This document shows positions 35,347 to 44,420 of a stretch of 64,000 nucleotides of DNA, piece by piece. How positions within the stretch are numbered: the stretch's first letter is position 1; every line of letters starts with the position of its first letter. The notes under the pieces are model-generated. The model was not told the DNA's origin and did not search any database. It worked only from the letters and a program-made list of their open reading frames with translations. A program made the position numbers and the translations under genes. The stretch comes from a virus. Where the stretch lies: positions 1 to 64,000 of the IMG/VR virus record IMGVR_UViG_3300043409_001275. One strand, written 5' to 3'.

Positions 35347-36354
35347 ATGAAAACAGCATGTGTATTAGGCGGACACGGAATGATAGGTATGCAACTTGTA
35401 AACAGACTAAAGAAAGAAGGGGTTTGGGTGCGTTCGGTAGATATTAAGTTTCCTGAATTTTCGGAATCAAATGCAAACGATGTTTTAATAGCCGACTTAA
35501 GAAACATAAGCGAAGTTTCAAAAGCATTGTATGCCCCAAATCAAACTAGTATTTTTGACAAGGTTGGTAGTTTTGATGAGGTTTATATGTTAGCCGCTCA
35601 AATGGGTGGCGCTTTATATGTATTTACGGGAGATAATGATGCTGATATTATATACGATTCAACTATAATGAACTTGAATGTAGCAAAAAAAGCGTCAGAA
35701 TTTGGTGTAAAGAAATTATTCTTTTCTTCTAGTGCTTGCGCTTATTCGGAAAGATTACAAGAGGATTTGAATAGCGCATCTTTAAAAGAAAACACAGCTT
35801 GGGATGGTAAGCCTGATAGTGTTTATGGTATAGAAAAGCTAATATCAGAGCAGGTTTACGATTCATTTAGAAGGAATAAAGGTTTAGATATTAGAATAGG
35901 TAGATTTCACAATATATTTTCTCCAGAATGTACATACACAGGCGGCAGAGAAAAAGCTCCGGCAGCTGTTTGTAGAAAAGTTGCAGAAGCGGATACCGAA
36001 ATAGAAATATTTGGAGATGGATTGCAGCAAAGAAGTTTTTTATATATTGATGAATGTTTAGATGGTATTAGAAAATTAATGGATAGCGAATATGTTTATC
36101 CGGTAAATATCGGCTCTGATGAAATGATTTCTATTAACGATTTGGCTAAAATGGTTATTGAAATATCTGGTAAAAAATTATCAATTAAAAATGTACCATC
36201 AAACGCATTAGGCGTTAGAGGTAGAAACTCTAACAATGAATTGATACATGAAGTAACGAGTTGGCGACCTACTCAATCTTTGAAAACAGGAATGGAGAAA
36301 TTATACCATTGGGTAAGTGCAGAAGTAAATCAATATAAAAGCAAAGGCATATGA
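35347..36354 (+). CDS. NAD-dependent nucleotide-sugar epimerase (GDP-mannose 3,5-epimerase-like)
   Basis: 335 residues, extended SDR. GGHGMIGMQL (8-17) is the NAD-binding glycine motif; AAQMGG, SSSACAYSE and Y160xxxK164 (VYGIEK) are close to the GDP-mannose 3,5-epimerase/GDP-fucose synthase group, where the same AADMGG and SSACxYPE appear. Such enzymes make GDP-L-galactose, GDP-L-gulose or similar. This would supply an activated sugar to the neighbouring transferases. Donor specificity is inferred. Confidence 0.75.
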   Translation: MKTACVLGGHGMIGMQLVNRLKKEGVWVRSVDIKFPEFSESNANDVLIADLRNISEVSKALYAPNQTSIFDKVGSFDEVYMLAAQMGGALYVFTGDNDADIIYDSTIMNLNVAKKASEFGVKKLFFSSSACAYSERLQEDLNSASLKENTAWDGKPDSVYGIEKLISEQVYDSFRRNKGLDIRIGRFHNIFSPECTYTGGREKAPAAVCRKVAEADTEIEIFGDGLQQRSFLYIDECLDGIRKLMDSEYVYPVNIGSDEMISINDLAKMVIEISGKKLSIKNVPSNALGVRGRNSNNELIHEVTSWRPTQSLKTGMEKLYHWVSAEVNQYKSKGI

Positions 36355-36986
36355 TGATATCATTTGACTATTTAGTCGATAAACACAAATTGGATATAAA
36401 GGGAGTCTTGCATTTAGGGGCTTCTACGGGACAGGAAAGAGATGCATATGATAGCTATTGTAAGGGTTGGGTAATTTGGGTAGAAGCTATACCTAAAGTT
36501 TATTTAGACCTTCAGCAAAATATAAAATCATACCCACAGCAAACAGCCTATAATGCTTGTTTAAGTAATGTAGATGGCGATGAAGTCGTATTCAATGTAT
36601 CAAATAATGAAAGCCAAAGTTCATCAATTTTAGAGTTGGGCGTTCATGCATTGATTCATCCGGAAGTGCATTATATAGAGCAAATAGCTATGAAAACGCA
36701 AAGAGTAGATACATTACTAAAAGATGTAGACGTATCGACTATTAATTTTCTGAATGTAGACTTGCAGGGTGCAGAGCATTTAGCAATAGAAGGAATGGGC
36801 GATTTGATTAAAAATATTGACTACGCATTGCTTGAGGTTAATATGAAAGAAACGTATAAAGGGTGCATGTTGGTAGAGGAGCTTGATTATTTCATGCTAC
36901 AAAGGGGATTTGAAAGAGTTGAAACGGGGGAGTGGGTAGCCGAAACATGGACAGACGCATTATATATCCGTAAATACAAAATATGA
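36351..36986 (+). CDS. FkbM-family methyltransferase
   Basis: 211 residues. LHLGASTGQERDAYDS is the SAM motif, VDTLLKDVDVSTINFLNVDLQGAEHLAIEG is the characteristic FkbM block, and LLEVNMKETYKG follows. FkbM proteins O-methylate sugars or polyketides. It overlaps the neighbours by 4 bases at both ends, so it is firmly within the operon. Confidence 0.8.
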   Translation: MMISFDYLVDKHKLDIKGVLHLGASTGQERDAYDSYCKGWVIWVEAIPKVYLDLQQNIKSYPQQTAYNACLSNVDGDEVVFNVSNNESQSSSILELGVHALIHPEVHYIEQIAMKTQRVDTLLKDVDVSTINFLNVDLQGAEHLAIEGMGDLIKNIDYALLEVNMKETYKGCMLVEELDYFMLQRGFERVETGEWVAETWTDALYIRKYKI

Positions 36987-37801
36987 TACATATACCAGAA
37001 GAATTTATTCCAACAATAAATACAGTATATCCTTGGGAAAATGATATTATATTTGAAGATTGGGTTTCACACGAGCATATCCCAAACACTGAAAGGCATT
37101 ACCTTCCAATTCAATGGACAGCATATCATGTAAATAATAATTATGGTAATAATCCTGTAGCAAGAAAGCAATTACAAGACTATGTAGATAAGTTACCTAA
37201 AGATTTGAAATATTGGACTATTTGCCAATATGATGACGGGGTAATGACTGATTTTAAAGATTTAGATATTTTAGTCTTCAGTATGAGCAAAAAGACGGGG
37301 GTTGAAATTCCTTTATTGTGTAAGCCACATTCATACGAGTGGAATCATAGCAAGTCAATATTTGCATCATTTATTGGTACACATACGCATCCAATTAGGG
37401 AAAATGTATTTAACATACAGAATAAGGATTTTTATATTTCCGATAAGCAGCATGACATACAATCATTTTGCGATATAATCTCTCATTCATTATTTGGATT
37501 ATGTCCAAGAGGGTATGGGCTAAATAGTTTTAGAATAGCGGAATGTATGCAATACGAAACCATCCCCGTATATATTTCAGATGAATTTATTAGTTGCTTT
37601 GATGCTAATTTTGAAGACTATGGAATTATAATAGAAGAGAAGGATTCAAGTAAAATAGAAGAAATTTTAAAAAGCTACACTGATTTACAGATAGTAGATA
37701 AGCAGTTGAAAATCAAGGATATATACAATGAGTATTATACATACGAAGGGGCTTTTAATAAGATTAAAAACATTCTAAATGCAAATAGCAGTAATCCATA
37801 A
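36983..37801 (+). CDS. Exostosin-like (GT47) glycosyltransferase
   Basis: 272 residues. The C-terminal region SLFGLCPRGYGLNSFRIAEC then ETIPVYISDEF is the exostosin signature (CPRG...S.RL.E.....IPVI..D). The N-terminal half (WTAYHVNNNYGNN, YWTICQYDDGVMTDF) is like other small phage GT47 proteins. Likely adds a hexose or a uronic acid; the donor is unknown. Confidence 0.75.
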   Translation: MIHIPEEFIPTINTVYPWENDIIFEDWVSHEHIPNTERHYLPIQWTAYHVNNNYGNNPVARKQLQDYVDKLPKDLKYWTICQYDDGVMTDFKDLDILVFSMSKKTGVEIPLLCKPHSYEWNHSKSIFASFIGTHTHPIRENVFNIQNKDFYISDKQHDIQSFCDIISHSLFGLCPRGYGLNSFRIAECMQYETIPVYISDEFISCFDANFEDYGIIIEEKDSSKIEEILKSYTDLQIVDKQLKIKDIYNEYYTYEGAFNKIKNILNANSSNP

Positions 37802-38324
37802 TTTTGATTCGGCTACTAGATTTGATATGTTAATGCAGGAATTTAAAATTCAAGGCATAAGGGATTTTAAATTTTTCCCGGCAGTTCATGATAGTCATTC
37901 TGTTAAGAAGGCTATAAATTTAGCGCACAAACAATGCGTCAGGTATGCTTTAGACAACAATTTGCCTGAAATATGCATAATGGAAGACGATGTTCGTTTT
38001 ACTAACAAAAATAGTTTTTCTTATTTTTTAGAGCATAAACCTGAAGATTTTGATGTATATTTAAGTGGTATTTATTTAGGAGAGATTTTGAAGGATAATT
38101 CAGTAAAAGAGTTTTCTGGATTTCATTGCTACATTGTAAATAAAAAATTCTATGAAACTTACTTATCATTACCGGATGATGCTCACATTGACAGGGCGTT
38201 GGCAGGTCTTGGGAAGTATTATGTATCTAGCCCTTTTATAGCAATTCAACACAATGGATTTTCCTATAATACAAAAATGGAAATGAATTACGATGACCTT
38301 TTGATAGGAAGAGAATTATATTAA
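37779..38324 (+). CDS. Second glycosyltransferase family 25-like protein
   Basis: 181 residues, shorter than the first GT25-like protein. It shows CIMEDDVRF at 66-74 and a similar start (QIAVIHNFDSATRFDML), but lacks a full VINLxxRxxR signature. It overlaps the previous gene by 23 bases. Last gene of the cassette; an AT-rich gap with a promoter follows. Confidence 0.65.
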   Translation: MQIAVIHNFDSATRFDMLMQEFKIQGIRDFKFFPAVHDSHSVKKAINLAHKQCVRYALDNNLPEICIMEDDVRFTNKNSFSYFLEHKPEDFDVYLSGIYLGEILKDNSVKEFSGFHCYIVNKKFYETYLSLPDDAHIDRALAGLGKYYVSSPFIAIQHNGFSYNTKMEMNYDDLLIGRELY

Positions 38325-38343
38325 TTTAATTAATAAAATATAT

Positions 38344-38376
38344 TTTGTTTTTTTTATTTACTTTTAATTAATTTTG
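38344..38376 (+). promoter_or_regulatory. Promoter ahead of the homing endonuclease and portal genes
   Basis: TTTG (38344-38347), 21-base spacer and TAATTTTG (38369-38376), then GTAATAAA. The same -7 extension (TTTGGTAA) recurs at 45401 and 51166. Confidence 0.55.
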
Positions 38377-38393
38377 GTAATAAATTTTATTTA

Positions 38394-38927
38394 ATGCAAG
38401 AAGTTTGGAGAGATATTATTGGCTATGAAGGACTTTATCAAGTAAGCAATCTTGGTAATGTAAAGACATTATACAGAGAATATTCACCAAACGGAGCCAA
38501 AAGATTTACTGAAGAAAAAATATTAAAATATAGTAAGCATTTGGGTTATTTGAGAGTTGGGTTGTCTTGCAATGGCAAGTTAAAAACATTATTAATACAC
38601 AGATTGGTAGCTTTGGCATTCATCCCATGTGTAGATAATAAGTTAGAAATTAACCATATTGATGGTGATAAATCTAATAATAAAATTAATAATTTAGAAT
38701 GGTGCAATAGAAATGAAAATTTAATTCATTCTTTTAAAAATGGGTTAAGTAAATCTAGAAAACTTGAAGAACATAAAATGGCTAAAATAGTTTTAGACTT
38801 GCAAACAGGTGTTTTTTATGGGTGTGCTAAAGAAGCTGCAAAAGCAAAAAATATAAATTATAGCACATTGATAAATAAATTATCTGGGTGGCATAATAAT
38901 AATCACACAGGCTTAATATATATATAA
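38394..38927 (+). CDS. NUMOD4-HNH homing endonuclease with NUMOD1-like tail
   Basis: 177 residues. NUMOD4 start (EVWRDIIGYEGLYQVSNLGN, 3-22), HNH core (NHIDGDKSNNKINNLEWC near 84-101) and a C-terminal DNA-binding module (AKIVLDLQTGVFYGCAKEAA onward). Such free-standing endonucleases spread by cutting homologous genomes that lack them. It is inserted between the sugar cassette and the portal gene, with stop and portal start adjacent (TAAATG). Its tail matches that of the GIY-YIG protein at 60447-61118. Confidence 0.85.
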   Translation: MQEVWRDIIGYEGLYQVSNLGNVKTLYREYSPNGAKRFTEEKILKYSKHLGYLRVGLSCNGKLKTLLIHRLVALAFIPCVDNKLEINHIDGDKSNNKINNLEWCNRNENLIHSFKNGLSKSRKLEEHKMAKIVLDLQTGVFYGCAKEAAKAKNINYSTLINKLSGWHNNNHTGLIYI

Positions 38928-41294
38928 ATGCAACAACAAACAAATACTTATCCTAATCAACAAGTTGACCCACGGGACAAGGGATATGATTTTATCTTGC
39001 AATATTGCAAAGCGGCATGGGGGGATTCCCGTGGTTATGTGCCGAATAATATGTTGAACTTTGGTCAGTCTAAAATGAATGAAATAAGAGAGTATGCATT
39101 AGGAAGACAAAGCACTACAAAGTATAAAAAACTTTTGAATGTAGATGAGCAAACAGATAAAACATGGCTTAATACGGATTGGACTCCACCTTCATTTTTA
39201 ACAAAGTATAGAGAGATAGCTATTTCAAAACTTGTTCAAAGGCGTTATGATTTGCAAGCATTTGCAGTTGACCCATTAGCTAAAAGTGAAGAAGATGAAC
39301 GCTTTAATGAAATGAAAGTTAAAGTGATGATGCGTGAGGCTGCAATGAAAGCAGGTAATGAGCAATTAGCTAACAGCCCAGTATTAAAACCAATGGAGGG
39401 TGAGCCTGAAGATATGGAGCAGTTGTTAATGGAGCAACAATTTGGTTACAAACATGTTATGGCAATGGAAGCAGAATGTGCTATTGCTTTGACAATGTAT
39501 AAAAATAAATTTGACGAGAAAAGAAAAAGAACTATTGAAAATTTATTTGATTTTGGTATTGGTGGATATACTGAATATATAGATGAGAATGGTGCGGTGA
39601 ATGTAAGAGAAGTTAATCCTGAAAATTTAGTATTATCGTATTGCGCAAAAAATGACTTTTCCGATTTAGTACATTTCGGAGAAGTTAGAGAAGTATATGT
39701 AGGGGACTTGGCACCTTATTTTTCCCCCGACCAATTAAATTTGATAGTTCAATCTGTAGCCGGACGCTTTGGTAACCCATCTAACTTTATGTATGGCACA
39801 GACTATTCAAAGTATTGGAATCGTTTTAAGGTGCTTATTTTAGATTTTGAATTCCTATCATGGAATGATTACACTTATAAAGAAGAAATAGATAACAGAG
39901 GTAATGCTCGCTTTGGTAAAACAAAGTATCAGGATTCAAGCAAAATGGACTTGGCGGTTAATGAGAAGGGAACAATTGAAAAGTTTGACTATGCAGGTTC
40001 TGTACCTAGTTTAGTTGACTCAAAGAGCAAAGGACAAGCCGAGCCTGTATATATGCCTGTTACTAAAAAGGTTGTTTATAAGTGTAAATGGTTAATTCAA
40101 ACTGATTATATGTATGATTGGGGTATGTCTGAAAATCAAATTAGACAACCTTCGTCTTGGTGGGATACAAAATTAAACATCCAATTATATTCATGGAATT
40201 TCTATAAGATGCGTTTTGCAGGCATTACAGAAAGATTAATTCCGTTAGAAGATAAAGCGTGTTTAGCTTGGTTCAGGCTTCAAAATATGTCTAATAAATT
40301 AATTCCGTATTTAATAAATATAGATTTAAATGCATTAGAAGGAGTTGATTTTGGTGGTGGTGGAGATAAGATGAATCCAACAAAGGTTATGGATTTTATA
40401 TTTTCTAATTTTGTTGTACCTTATCGTTCAACTGATTTGTTAAGTCAAAATCCAAACTACAAGCCAGTAAGCATTGAAGCTTCAGGGCAATTAGCTGTAT
40501 TTGGTCAATTGTATCAAGAGTTGCAAAACACTATTGATATGATGCGTCAAATATCAGGATTGAATGAATTGACAGATGGCTCTACTCCAAATGCAAAAAC
40601 ATTAGTTCCAGTTGCAAACGCTGCAATGGAAAGTACTAATAATGCTTTATACTTATTAAGTTTTGCAGATAAGCAATTAGTGCAAAATGTTGCAGACGCT
40701 ATTGTTGCAAAAGTACAAATAGCTGTTAAATTAGGTAAGGTAGAAGGTTATGGTAGAGCATTAGGTACGGAAACCGTTAAATTTTTCCAAATCAATCCTA
40801 ATATATCTATTCATGAATTTGGTATATTTATTGAAGATAGCCCGTCTGATTACGAAAGACAACAATTAATACAAGAATTAAATATTAGAGATTCTCAAGG
40901 ATTGATTGAGCCTGAAGATAAAATACTTGTAATGAGTTGCCGTAATTTAAAAATGGCATCAATGATACTTGCATATAAGATTAAGAAGCGTAGAGAGAAG
41001 ATGCAAGAGTTTGAATTGCAAAAGGTAAGAGAGGCTTCTCAAGGTAATGTAATGGCGACTCAAGCAGCAGAGCAAGAAAAGCGTATTACATTGCAAGACC
41101 AATTAAATGCAGATATAGCTAAAATTAATGCTGAAAAACAATGGGAATATATTATTCAAATGGGTAAGAAGGATAAAGATATTCAAGAAGCTGAAATACA
41201 AAAAGAAGCAAAAGTTATCGCTCAAAGAATAGCAGCAGATGCTAGAATAGCGGTAAGCGACAGGAAACAAGTACAAACAATGAAAACAAAATAA
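38928..41294 (+). CDS. Portal protein
   Basis: 788 residues. Large helical-rich protein with the usual late region: PVSIEASGQLAVFGQLYQEL, NTIDMMRQISGLNELTDGS, NAKTLVPVANAAMESTN, then an extended helical barrel with KKRREKMQEFELQKVREAS and a Gln/Ala/Lys-rich coiled-coil end (about 700-788). The isgLNE...dg...tav.. pattern before a long helix is typical of crAss-like and podovirus portals. It forms the dodecameric packaging ring and is followed by the ferritin-like, scaffold and capsid genes. Confidence 0.75.
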   Translation: MQQQTNTYPNQQVDPRDKGYDFILQYCKAAWGDSRGYVPNNMLNFGQSKMNEIREYALGRQSTTKYKKLLNVDEQTDKTWLNTDWTPPSFLTKYREIAISKLVQRRYDLQAFAVDPLAKSEEDERFNEMKVKVMMREAAMKAGNEQLANSPVLKPMEGEPEDMEQLLMEQQFGYKHVMAMEAECAIALTMYKNKFDEKRKRTIENLFDFGIGGYTEYIDENGAVNVREVNPENLVLSYCAKNDFSDLVHFGEVREVYVGDLAPYFSPDQLNLIVQSVAGRFGNPSNFMYGTDYSKYWNRFKVLILDFEFLSWNDYTYKEEIDNRGNARFGKTKYQDSSKMDLAVNEKGTIEKFDYAGSVPSLVDSKSKGQAEPVYMPVTKKVVYKCKWLIQTDYMYDWGMSENQIRQPSSWWDTKLNIQLYSWNFYKMRFAGITERLIPLEDKACLAWFRLQNMSNKLIPYLINIDLNALEGVDFGGGGDKMNPTKVMDFIFSNFVVPYRSTDLLSQNPNYKPVSIEASGQLAVFGQLYQELQNTIDMMRQISGLNELTDGSTPNAKTLVPVANAAMESTNNALYLLSFADKQLVQNVADAIVAKVQIAVKLGKVEGYGRALGTETVKFFQINPNISIHEFGIFIEDSPSDYERQQLIQELNIRDSQGLIEPEDKILVMSCRNLKMASMILAYKIKKRREKMQEFELQKVREASQGNVMATQAAEQEKRITLQDQLNADIAKINAEKQWEYIIQMGKKDKDIQEAEIQKEAKVIAQRIAADARIAVSDRKQVQTMKTK

Positions 41295-41295
41295 A

Positions 41296-41790
41296 ATGGT
41301 AAAATCCTTATTATCTAAAAGTATGAAAAGCGTCTTGCAAGAGGCGTTATATCTAGAGTTATATCAATCTAATCTTTGGAAAGCTTTGGCTAACCAAATG
41401 CAACAATATGGCTTCTTTGGTACACAAAAATATTTTTTAACAGAAAGCGCAGAAGAATTAACGCATTATCAAATGCATGTTGAGTTCCAAAATGATATGG
41501 GTGATTGCGCCGACATGCCTTCAATTGAAGCTATTAAAGATAAAGTAAAAACTATTGGCGAATCTTTAGAAATAGGCTACGAAATGGAGCTTGAAGTGTA
41601 TAATAAATATAAAGAGTTTTACAAAAAGGCAGAAGATGAAGATTGCGTTGTAGGACAATTTTTATTACAATTCTTGGAAATACAAAGAAAGGCAGTAGGT
41701 CATTATGGTGATTTATTGGCTAAATATGAAATAGCTGAAGCAACTAAAGAAATATTAGAATTTGACCAACATATCAACGATGTTCCTTAA
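41296..41790 (+). CDS. Ferritin-like four-helix protein
   Basis: 164 residues. LELYQSNLW (20-28), ESAEELTHYQMHVEF (50-64) and a third helix with GYEMELEVYNKYKEF (94-108) line up with bacterial ferritin (FtnA): LELYSSLL, QEEMTH and YKHEQLI. Glu21, Glu54, His57 and Glu98 fall where the ferroxidase ligands are. The ligands of the fourth helix (Gln/Glu in FtnA) are not kept (FLEIQRKAVGHY). It could store or oxidise iron, protect DNA, or be a structural helper that kept only the fold. It starts one base after the portal stop, so it is part of the head operon. A ferritin here is unusual. Confidence 0.7.
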   Translation: MVKSLLSKSMKSVLQEALYLELYQSNLWKALANQMQQYGFFGTQKYFLTESAEELTHYQMHVEFQNDMGDCADMPSIEAIKDKVKTIGESLEIGYEMELEVYNKYKEFYKKAEDEDCVVGQFLLQFLEIQRKAVGHYGDLLAKYEIAEATKEILEFDQHINDVP

Positions 41791-41819
41791 ATATAATTTC
41801 GTAACGAAAAAACACAAAA

Positions 41820-42953
41820 ATGTCAGAAGAGCAAAATCAACAAACAACACAGGAAGAAGCAAAACCGGTTTACAAAGCTAGTACGGGTATCCCAAGCGTA
41901 GATGATTACAGAGAAGCCGAAAGTCAAAACTTTAAAGCCGAGGAAAACGAAGCGCAGGTAGAAACACAAACTCAAACTGTTCAAAATGAGAACACTGCAG
42001 TTAGTGATAATACGCCACTTGAAGATAACGCATCTTCTTTTTCAATGCCATCACTTGATGGAACAGATGGAGAAGAAGTAAGCGCAACAATTGGCGACTG
42101 GAAGGAAGAGTTAAAAAAAGCAAATCCAAAAGATATTCTAAAGGAATTAGGATATGATGATTTTTTAGCGGAATTTGCAGAGTATAGAAAGAATGGAGGA
42201 GATGCGTATAAGTATTTAGAAGCAAGAGCGTTTGATTGGGATACTGTATCGCATCAGGATTTGATTTTAGATGAATTAAAATCGCAATACCCCCATCTAA
42301 CTGAAGATAAGGTTGAAAGACTATATCAGTCTAAATACAAGCAATCAGATATGGCATCTGATGAAGATAGAGAAATTGGATTAATTCAATTAGAGGCAGA
42401 CGCAGAACTTGTAAGACAAAAAAGAGTTACCGAACAGAAGCAATTCCAAATACCAGACCCCGCAAGAACGCAAGAGGCGAATACGCAGGCAATGTATGAA
42501 GAGCAGCGAAAGTTAGAAATAGACCAATCACAAAAGATTATTCAATTTTTTCAGGAACACGAAGCCACTAAAAACTTATATCAAAGCAAGAGAGTTGCTA
42601 TTGATTTGGGTGATAATGGTAAATTCAATTTTAATATTGATAAACCTGAAAATCTAATGTCAGTAGCGTTAGATTCAGAAAAATGGCAAAGAGCAATATC
42701 AGTAAATCCGCAAGAGGCAGATGTGAGTAAGCTTATACCAGATGTCGCTAAATTGCAAAAAATTGCATTAGTGGCAATGAATCCAAACTATGAGAGAGAT
42801 TTAGTGAACTATGGTAAATCATTGGGGCTGAAAGCTATTGTGGAAGAAGGGCAAAACGCACGAAGACCAATAGGTAATACGCCTGCCCAACCCAATGAAT
42901 CGTTTGCTGAAGCTATTAAAACAAGAGCTAAAGTAAGCACACTAGGCAGGTAG
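41820..42953 (+). CDS. Capsid scaffolding protein
   Basis: 377 residues, very acidic and Gln/Glu-rich. The first 90 residues are disordered (EEQNQQTTQEEA, TPLEDNASSF); a helical middle follows (WKEELKKANPKDILKELGYD, ERLYQSKYKQ, EDREIGLIQLEADAELVRQK). The C-terminal tail is basic (IKTRAKVSTLGR), as in scaffolds that contact the capsid inner face. Immediately upstream of the capsid gene. No protease motif seen. Confidence 0.65.
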   Translation: MSEEQNQQTTQEEAKPVYKASTGIPSVDDYREAESQNFKAEENEAQVETQTQTVQNENTAVSDNTPLEDNASSFSMPSLDGTDGEEVSATIGDWKEELKKANPKDILKELGYDDFLAEFAEYRKNGGDAYKYLEARAFDWDTVSHQDLILDELKSQYPHLTEDKVERLYQSKYKQSDMASDEDREIGLIQLEADAELVRQKRVTEQKQFQIPDPARTQEANTQAMYEEQRKLEIDQSQKIIQFFQEHEATKNLYQSKRVAIDLGDNGKFNFNIDKPENLMSVALDSEKWQRAISVNPQEADVSKLIPDVAKLQKIALVAMNPNYERDLVNYGKSLGLKAIVEEGQNARRPIGNTPAQPNESFAEAIKTRAKVSTLGR

Positions 42954-42983
42954 AATTTATTTTACCCTTAAAAACAAAACAAA

Positions 42984-44336
42984 ATGGCAAATATTGGAAA
43001 TATAACCAAAGCCTATGTCAGCGCTATTGACCCAGTGCTTGACACGAGAGAGATTAACAAATTAGTTACCGACATCCAAAACGAAGATGCGTTAACCGAC
43101 ATTTTATGGTTGGGAGATAGAAAAAAACCAATCGCAACAGGTCAACCTTTGTACTACACATTTGTAAACGAAAGTTTATTTAAATTGTTAGATACAACAG
43201 GTGGTACAGTTAATGGTACAGGTACAACTTCATTAAACTTCACTTGTACAGCAGCGACTTCAGGTCAAGCTCGTAAAGATGATTTAGTGTTAGTTCCTAC
43301 TGGTGCTATTTCCGCTATCGTTACAAACGTAGTATCTACTTCAGGTATTGATACAGTTTACATTAAGACAGTTTCTGGAGCTAACGCTACTTTGACTGCT
43401 GGTGATAAATTATCTTTATTCTCTGTAGCAGTTGGTGAGAACTCTGTTTCTCAAAGCAACTTACGTTTCGGTTTGACTCGTTACACTAACAAGTATCAAA
43501 TCTTTAGAGAAATCTCTAAAATCACAGATGTACAAAACGCTGCTACAATCGAGGTGGAATTTAACGGACAAAACAAGTTTATCGTTAAAGACCATTTAGA
43601 GAAAGCAATCCGTTTAAAAGGACAAATCAATGCTGCTTATATCGCAGGTGATATGTCAGTTACAACTTTCAGCGATAGCAACCCTATCTTGACTGATGCT
43701 AACACTTCTGGCGGAGATGGTGGTGGACCGGTACAAACTACTCGTGGATTGAACAAATACATTGAAATGTATGGTTCTACATTAGTAAATGGTACTTTAG
43801 GTACTGTACAACAAACAAATATTGATAACGCTTTAGATGTGTTGATTTCTCAGCGCTCTCCTAAAGATTATTTAGTATTTGGTTCTTCTGCTGCAAAGCG
43901 TGCGCATGATACATATTGGAAGGCTTTAGGTTCTTCTGGTGTTCAATCAGTACGTATTGTAGTTGATGGTAAAGAATTAGATTTGACTGTAGACAAAGTT
44001 AGCTACGGTGGATTTGATTTACATTACATGGCAATGCCAATTCAAGACCAACCGGTATTATTCAGCCAAACTACTATCAATAAGAGTGTTTACTACATTC
44101 CTTATAATAATAGAGTTAAAGTTGAAGGCGGTGGTTATGATTCAGCAATGCGTGTAAGATACGTACCTGCTCAAACCAAGTATGGTAATGACATGATTGG
44201 TGAAATCCATACAGGAGCATTATCTCCTGTTAATCCTAACGGAGATGCGATGAACTGGACATGTTCTTGGACAACTGCGCAGGGTCTCGAATGTTTAGGT
44301 GTTCAGCACTTTTTACGTCAACAAGTTTTGTCATAA
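42984..44336 (+). CDS. Major capsid protein (HK97 fold candidate)
   Basis: 450 residues. Codon use here is richer in C and G at third positions than in neighbours, as often seen in highly expressed genes. N-arm helix (ITKAYVSAIDPVLDTREINKL), long central helices (KDHLEKAIRLKGQINAAYIAG), a TTRGLNKYIEMYGSTLV segment and a beta-rich P domain near the end (HTGALSPVNPNG) fit capsid proteins of Bacteroidetes podoviruses. Scaffold upstream and a terminator downstream agree. Confidence 0.75.
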   Translation: MANIGNITKAYVSAIDPVLDTREINKLVTDIQNEDALTDILWLGDRKKPIATGQPLYYTFVNESLFKLLDTTGGTVNGTGTTSLNFTCTAATSGQARKDDLVLVPTGAISAIVTNVVSTSGIDTVYIKTVSGANATLTAGDKLSLFSVAVGENSVSQSNLRFGLTRYTNKYQIFREISKITDVQNAATIEVEFNGQNKFIVKDHLEKAIRLKGQINAAYIAGDMSVTTFSDSNPILTDANTSGGDGGGPVQTTRGLNKYIEMYGSTLVNGTLGTVQQTNIDNALDVLISQRSPKDYLVFGSSAAKRAHDTYWKALGSSGVQSVRIVVDGKELDLTVDKVSYGGFDLHYMAMPIQDQPVLFSQTTINKSVYYIPYNNRVKVEGGGYDSAMRVRYVPAQTKYGNDMIGEIHTGALSPVNPNGDAMNWTCSWTTAQGLECLGVQHFLRQQVLS

Positions 44337-44350
44337 AAATGTGATATTGG

Positions 44351-44376
44351 AAGGGTGGTTTTTAGCCACCCTTTCT
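44351..44376 (+). terminator. Terminator after the capsid gene
   Basis: AAGGGTGG, loop TTTTTAG, CCACCCTT: an 8-bp perfect stem (44351-44373), then TCTTATCTTTG. The following sequence is only moderately T-rich, so it may be partial, letting some transcription through. Confidence 0.65.
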
Positions 44377-44384
44377 TATCTTTG
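44377..44384 (+). promoter_or_regulatory. -7 element after the capsid terminator
   Basis: TATCTTTG matches TAnnTTTG, 37 bases before the ATG at 44421. A TTG at 44347-44349 is too far upstream for a good -33. A weak candidate. Confidence 0.35.
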
Positions 44385-44420
44385 TATAAACTAGAATTTC
44401 ATAACAAAAAAACACACAAT

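Noticed and set aside
32687-38324. The sugar cassette as a host-derived genomic island with its own ends.
   Set aside because: Genes overlap tightly with the terminase and each other, base composition matches the phage, and no repeats or recombinase flank it.
10244-44336. Firm assignment to Crassvirales.
   Set aside because: Terminase, tail and portal proteins look related, but gene order (capsid far after the tail genes, no giant RNA polymerase seen) differs; a marker-gene phylogeny is needed.
44355-44420. Longer start for the protein following the capsid gene.
   Set aside because: It lies in the terminator and -7 element; the ATG at 44421 has a proper A-rich leader.
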